Of a stretch of DNA of 56,489 nt, positions 52,424 to 56,489 are shown in pieces. This DNA is from an uncultured Saprospiraceae bacterium (lineage in GTDB: Bacteria > Bacteroidota > Bacteroidia > Chitinophagales > Saprospiraceae): contig CALLWB010000060.1 of assembly GCA_938016265.1 (NCBI GenBank), positions 1 through 56,489 of the forward strand, read 5' to 3'. The position numbers were made by a program, and so were the translations under genes. The notes beneath the pieces were generated by a model, which was not told where the DNA came from, made no database searches, and worked only from the letters and a program-made list of their open reading frames with translations. How positions within the stretch are numbered: position 1 is the stretch's first letter; every line of letters begins with the position of its first letter.

Positions 52424-55400
52424 CTATGGCACTCTAGAAATTTTATTTCTATTATTCCATGCTTTACTCCGCTCTGCTGCGTCGCAAACTCCATCAAAAT
52501 TTGAATCCTGAGGTAGATAACCAGTTTGATTTCTAAAGTTCCAGCCATCACTTCGATCCGCAGCATCAATGCTTCCACTATGATCAAAATCGGCCTCCCA
52601 TAAAGCAAATTTCCCTCCGCTTACCAACTTCTGAATATCCCCAAATGAAATTAAACCATAAGCAGATCCCGTGCTAAAATCATGCAAGTAGGAAGAGGAT
52701 TGATTCATTGGTAACGATCCAGGAGTCATAACAGCAAGATGGTTTCGATGTTTGGCAACCACATAATAATTTCCGTCTGCGATGTTATTAAAGGTTACAC
52801 TTGAAACTCCATCTGTGTCTACAATATCTCCATCCGCTTGCAGCAACGCAGATCTAGTAGCAATTGTAACACTAAAATCAGCGGCATCCCTCAACTCTAG
52901 AAAAATCCAATCGACAATAGCATCATTTCCTATCACAGTCAATACCGCAGGGGCAACACTTTCTCCTCCTCCGCCAAAGTGGGTAAACCCGAGGGCAGTA
53001 TAAGGCTCCTCACTAGGAATCAATCCTGTAGCTCGCAAGTTATCCGACATCAACCCAGAAGTAGCATCATAAGGACCCTCCAGCAAAATTTTGATCCGAC
53101 CAATAACACCACGCAACGCATCTCCATAATTAGTGGGTTGGCCGTCTACTACATTTGGGATTCCATCTTCATCAGGATCTGCAGTATTATCTACTACTCC
53201 ATCACCATCTAAGTCTTGGTTGGCGTTTACGCTGCCGCTAATATCAGTGATGCCATCATTATTGGAATCTACTTCTAGATAATCAGGAATGCCGTCGTTG
53301 TCGGTGTCTGTCGGAAAGAAAAGAGTGCCTTCTGCATTTGGAGTGTCTGCTAGGGCATCATGATCTGCATCTATGCCTCCTGCTTCTTCAATATCATTGA
53401 TCCCGTCATTATCCGAATCCAAGTCCTGGTAGTCAGGGAATCCGTCTCCGTCTGTATCACCATTATTCAAAGCATACATATTTTCTACGCTATCCGGAAT
53501 CCCATCATTGTCAGAATCTAAATCGATATAATCAAATGTGCCATCGCCGTCTGTGTCATTGATGACTAAAGGTATAGCAGGGCCATCCAGCACCCCAATT
53601 ATTGTCCCGTCATCACTGTCATAAGCGTCATCTATTCCATCGCCGTCTGTATCATTGCCTGTTGGAATAATAGTAATGGTACCATGCGTGATTTCTATGC
53701 TATCAGGAATTCCATCGCCATCAGAATCAGGATCAAGGTAATTCGGTCCACCAGTATTATCTGTATTAGGAATAGGTAACGAGGTAATCGTGATTGGACC
53801 TGTCGGATTGATATCAGCCGGTGTATCGGCTATTCCATCGCCAGTAGAATCGAATATTGGATCATTGCTTAATCCATCTCCATCAGGATCATTCATAGAC
53901 ATTGGATCTCCGGGTACCGGGTAGTCTACCTGCCCGTCATAATCCGTGTCAATTCCTCCTGCCTCAATAATATCTGGAATCCCATCTCCATCGGCATCCA
54001 GGTCATGGTGGTTAGGTACACCGTCCCCATCCAAATCAATATTTATACAGGTGCCATTACTATTTAATCCTCCGCAATAGGCCCAATCCGGATCCATATA
54101 ATTTGGGACTCCATCTCCATCATCATCTCCATCAGGATCAGTAATCGGGCAAGTAGAACCAAACACAGAACCCGGAGGACAGCCAGCTTCGACAACATCT
54201 GGTATTCCATCATTATCATCATCAATATCTTCATTGTTTGGCACTCCATCGCCATCGGTGTCTACATAAGGCAGACAATTTATTACATCGACCTGAAGGC
54301 TGATTGTTTGCGAAGTACATCCCGCCAAATCAATATTAACAGTATAAAGGCCTGAATCTAAGGAGGAAGCATTTAGAAGAGAAATTTGAGATTGGAAAGC
54401 AGTAAATCCATTTGGCCCGGTCCAGGTATAAACGGCAGATCGGACACTATCTACAGAGATATCGAGGGTATCTCCTACGCAAATAGGTTGACTATAACCT
54501 TGAAGCACCACATTAAAGGGAGCTACAGCGACGGAATAAATATCAGAGTTATTGCACTCATCGACCACTCTTAGAGTATACGTTCCCAGTGGCATCCCAC
54601 TAAAGAGCGGACTATTCTGAAGCCCAGCCAATTGTGGACCGGATATAATTTCATATTGTAAGGGTGGTACACCGCCAAATCCGTCGGCAATAATCAGGGC
54701 GGAGCCATCGTCGCATTCTACTCCAATACTAGCAGAAAGATCCGGTTGAATGTAAGGGGGAATCTCTATTGTATCAATTACATAGGTACAGGTACTCCAT
54801 CCAATCCGGTAAATATACGTCCCCGCTGTTAAATTGGGGAATACGTCATTGTATAGATATAACGGAGGCTGAATGACCCCATTTGGTCCTGTTAAACCGA
54901 TTGGAATATTAAAATCTGCCTGATAGTTAATAGTGAGTTGGTTGCCAGTTACGCAGCCTAATTGGACATCAGGCGGGAGTGGTTCAAAATTTACATTATC
55001 CAATACCTCTGCACAATAGTCCGCTACGTATCCACATGCATCTTCTGCACGAATACAATAATACCCTTCAGGGACTTCATTCCACGAATAGTTGCTACTA
55101 TTAACAATAACAGTATCTGGTCCTGGAAAATTTGGAGGGCTATCATACATAATTAAGGTGACAGGATAAGCGACCGCTCCTCCATTGATATACTTTACTC
55201 TGAGGTCTACTGTATGTGGCAAGCAGCCTGTTCCTCTTTGTAGCCAAATATCCCAACTGGAGGCATCCAAATTGCCGCAAAAAGTTTGGGTAGCACTGCA
55301 ACAATCCGTTACTCTAAAACAATAATTTCCTGCTGGAAGGCTGTCAAAAACTGGAGTATTTTGTGGAGGAACTATGACTGGTCCAGAGATGATTTCATAG

Positions 55401-56395
55401 TCATTGGAACACCAACTCAGGTTTGTAGCCTGAACAGTCATGCTCCCTGAAGTACAATTCCAGGAATAGCCTTGAATTCTAGCAAATAATTCTGGTAAGG
55501 TGAAGGTTCCGACGGCGGTATTGCCACATCGGTCAAGCATAGATATGGTAATTTGGGCACTATCAATATGATTGATTGTCAGTACGGTAGTCGATCCACT
55601 TGGAGGATTAAGCGCAGGCAAACTTCCTGTCATTCCTACTAACCAGGAATGTTGAGCCTCAGAGGCCGCGGTTATTTCCCAATCATAAGGGCCGGCGGTT
55701 GAATTGGAAGGAGACCCCGTTAGCCCAAATCGGAAGTCAATGGAATCACAACTCAATTTGGTGAAGTTTGACCATATGCTAAATTGCGTGTTATTTTGAT
55801 TGATGATGGTAACGTCTCTGCTTTGAAAATTGTTGCAGGCGTCTATCATTTGTAAGTAGTAATCTCCCTCTATAAGATTAGCGTAGGAGCCGCTTGATTG
55901 CCAGGCAGAAGTATCAATAGGATTAACATTTAAATCTATTAATCTATAGGAATAAGGAGCCAAACCAAGGGTCGCAGTTCCAACAACTGCACCATCAGAA
56001 CCACCGATACAAGTAACTCCGAAGGCAGTAAAAGTCAAGTCAGGCTGCAGGTAGGTGCCTATTACCGTTGCTGTACTTGTCACTGAAGTACCGCAAAGAT
56101 CAGTTACTTCGATGGTATAATCGCCAGCTGGCAATGAGGTAAAAACTGTGGAGTTTTGGACAGTAGAAGTTGCAGGACCAGCAATAATTTGATTGCTAAA
56201 TACACTGTTGCCCATGACATCAGTAAACGGCGTCCCGCCTGTAATTGTAACGGTAATTGTACCGTTGGCTTCGCAGGTAGATTCTGCAGGTGTAAGACTT
56301 ATTGATAAAGGAACAGTTGCAGGGCATTGAGCAAATAGTTGCCCGGATAGAAATAGGTGGAAAACGAAAACAATCAGGTAAAGAAAGTGTTTCAT
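52424..56395 (-). CDS. Giant SprB-like adhesin with thrombospondin-type-3 repeats and dockerin-like end
   Basis: A 1323-residue exported protein with a signal peptide ending SGQLFAQ. Residues 25-700 contain SprB-like and other Ig-type beta modules (NGTITVTITGGTPF; repeated LPAGDYTIEVTDLCG, LPAGNYCFRVTDCC and MPLGTYTLRVVDEC). Residues of about 705-1085 are dense thrombospondin-type-3 calcium loops (DTDGDGVPNNEDIDDDNDGIPD, recurring every 12-35 residues). The last 220 residues match the C-terminal module of the protein at 41208-45191 and end in two dockerin-like loops (DHSGSIDAADRSDGWNFRN, DGVCDAAERSKAWNNRN). SprB-type proteins act in adhesion and gliding, so surface display is expected. No enzyme domain is visible. 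Confidence 0.88.
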   Translation of the reverse strand: MKHFLYLIVFVFHLFLSGQLFAQCPATVPLSISLTPAESTCEANGTITVTITGGTPFTDVMGNSVFSNQIIAGPATSTVQNSTVFTSLPAGDYTIEVTDLCGTSVTSTATVIGTYLQPDLTFTAFGVTCIGGSDGAVVGTATLGLAPYSYRLIDLNVNPIDTSAWQSSGSYANLIEGDYYLQMIDACNNFQSRDVTIINQNNTQFSIWSNFTKLSCDSIDFRFGLTGSPSNSTAGPYDWEITAASEAQHSWLVGMTGSLPALNPPSGSTTVLTINHIDSAQITISMLDRCGNTAVGTFTLPELFARIQGYSWNCTSGSMTVQATNLSWCSNDYEIISGPVIVPPQNTPVFDSLPAGNYCFRVTDCCSATQTFCGNLDASSWDIWLQRGTGCLPHTVDLRVKYINGGAVAYPVTLIMYDSPPNFPGPDTVIVNSSNYSWNEVPEGYYCIRAEDACGYVADYCAEVLDNVNFEPLPPDVQLGCVTGNQLTINYQADFNIPIGLTGPNGVIQPPLYLYNDVFPNLTAGTYIYRIGWSTCTYVIDTIEIPPYIQPDLSASIGVECDDGSALIIADGFGGVPPLQYEIISGPQLAGLQNSPLFSGMPLGTYTLRVVDECNNSDIYSVAVAPFNVVLQGYSQPICVGDTLDISVDSVRSAVYTWTGPNGFTAFQSQISLLNASSLDSGLYTVNIDLAGCTSQTISLQVDVINCLPYVDTDGDGVPNNEDIDDDNDGIPDVVEAGCPPGSVFGSTCPITDPDGDDDGDGVPNYMDPDWAYCGGLNSNGTCINIDLDGDGVPNHHDLDADGDGIPDIIEAGGIDTDYDGQVDYPVPGDPMSMNDPDGDGLSNDPIFDSTGDGIADTPADINPTGPITITSLPIPNTDNTGGPNYLDPDSDGDGIPDSIEITHGTITIIPTGNDTDGDGIDDAYDSDDGTIIGVLDGPAIPLVINDTDGDGTFDYIDLDSDNDGIPDSVENMYALNNGDTDGDGFPDYQDLDSDNDGINDIEEAGGIDADHDALADTPNAEGTLFFPTDTDNDGIPDYLEVDSNNDGITDISGSVNANQDLDGDGVVDNTADPDEDGIPNVVDGQPTNYGDALRGVIGRIKILLEGPYDATSGLMSDNLRATGLIPSEEPYTALGFTHFGGGGESVAPAVLTVIGNDAIVDWIFLELRDAADFSVTIATRSALLQADGDIVDTDGVSSVTFNNIADGNYYVVAKHRNHLAVMTPGSLPMNQSSSYLHDFSTGSAYGLISFGDIQKLVSGGKFALWEADFDHSGSIDAADRSDGWNFRNQTGYLPQDSNFDGVCDAAERSKAWNNRNKISRVP

Positions 56396-56405
56396 GGGAA
56401 ATGGG

Positions 56406-56423
56406 TTTATATTGTAATATAAA
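56406..56423. promoter_or_regulatory. Inverted repeat TTTATATT-GT-AATATAAA in the adhesin leader
   Basis: A perfect 8-bp inverted repeat 10 nt upstream of the adhesin ATG (minus strand). It could be an operator, or an mRNA hairpin limiting translation, but its AT content makes a chance origin possible. Confidence 0.35.
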
Positions 56424-56489
56424 ATTGAATCCCATTAGATGAGGACTCAATTTATGTTAGACAAGGGGTGACACCTAAATATATGTTTT

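Noticed and set aside
53130-54270. Short DNA repeats (CCATCACCATC-like) resembling a minisatellite
   Set aside because: They encode the Asp/Gly-rich thrombospondin-type-3 loops of the adhesin and stay in frame throughout.

Overview
The window is an AT-rich bacterial chromosome segment that reads as Bacteroidota, most likely a marine or sludge-type member of the Saprospiria. The evidence is of several kinds. There are secreted proteins with type IX secretion (T9SS) C-terminal tails, SprB-like adhesin repeats, a CCDC81-type HU plus SPOR protein, a SusC-style TonB receptor with a carboxypeptidase-regulatory N-terminus, and dockerin-like C-termini with a repeated RSxxWNNRN signature. Genes lack Shine-Dalgarno sites, and several start downstream of TAnnTTTG boxes. 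No tRNA, rRNA, CRISPR array or complete prophage was seen.

Layout. 1-5 kb: a truncated M1-type peptidase (left edge), a small 17-residue-repeat protein with a Cys ladder, a SnoaL-like protein, an orphan ChlI/MoxR-like AAA+ ATPase and a membrane zinc peptidase. 5-8.4 kb: a YciO-type protein and a TonB-dependent receptor, closed by a bidirectional terminator. 9-15.5 kb: a 1050-residue TPR protein, an outer-membrane barrel and an HU-SPOR membrane protein, probably a cell-envelope cluster. 15.7-18.9 kb: a small membrane protein and a T9SS-secreted M12B-like metalloprotease. 19-22.5 kb (minus strand): sucC, then the likely operon xseA-xseB-tspO. 22.7-26.1 kb: a lipoprotein amidohydrolase, a T9SS-secreted protein and cutA.

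26.2-34.1 kb is the least ordinary part. It holds an S24/CI-like repressor with a promoter and overlapping inverted repeats, a small beta-rich protein, a membrane-anchored subtilase, and a two-gene unit. That unit consists of a large RecQ-family protein whose ATPase motifs are all degraded, followed after 10 nt by a tail-anchored coiled-coil protein. I consider this pair the best candidate for an undescribed system.

34-56 kb is dominated by very large secreted proteins: two G8/CEMIP-like beta-helix paralogues, a protein with nine Ig-like repeats and a P domain, and an SprB/thrombospondin-type-3 adhesin. The last two share a C-terminal module of about 220 residues. Interspersed are a secreted DNA/RNA endonuclease with an OB domain, a FAN1-like VRR-NUC nuclease, malate:quinone oxidoreductase, a compact FGE/sulfatase-modifying-factor lipoprotein and a small lipoprotein. 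A roughly 290-bp IS66-like miniature element sits exactly at the 3' end of mqo. Small dispersed palindromes of the TTTTGC(T)TCGCAAAA type occupy several intergenic gaps.
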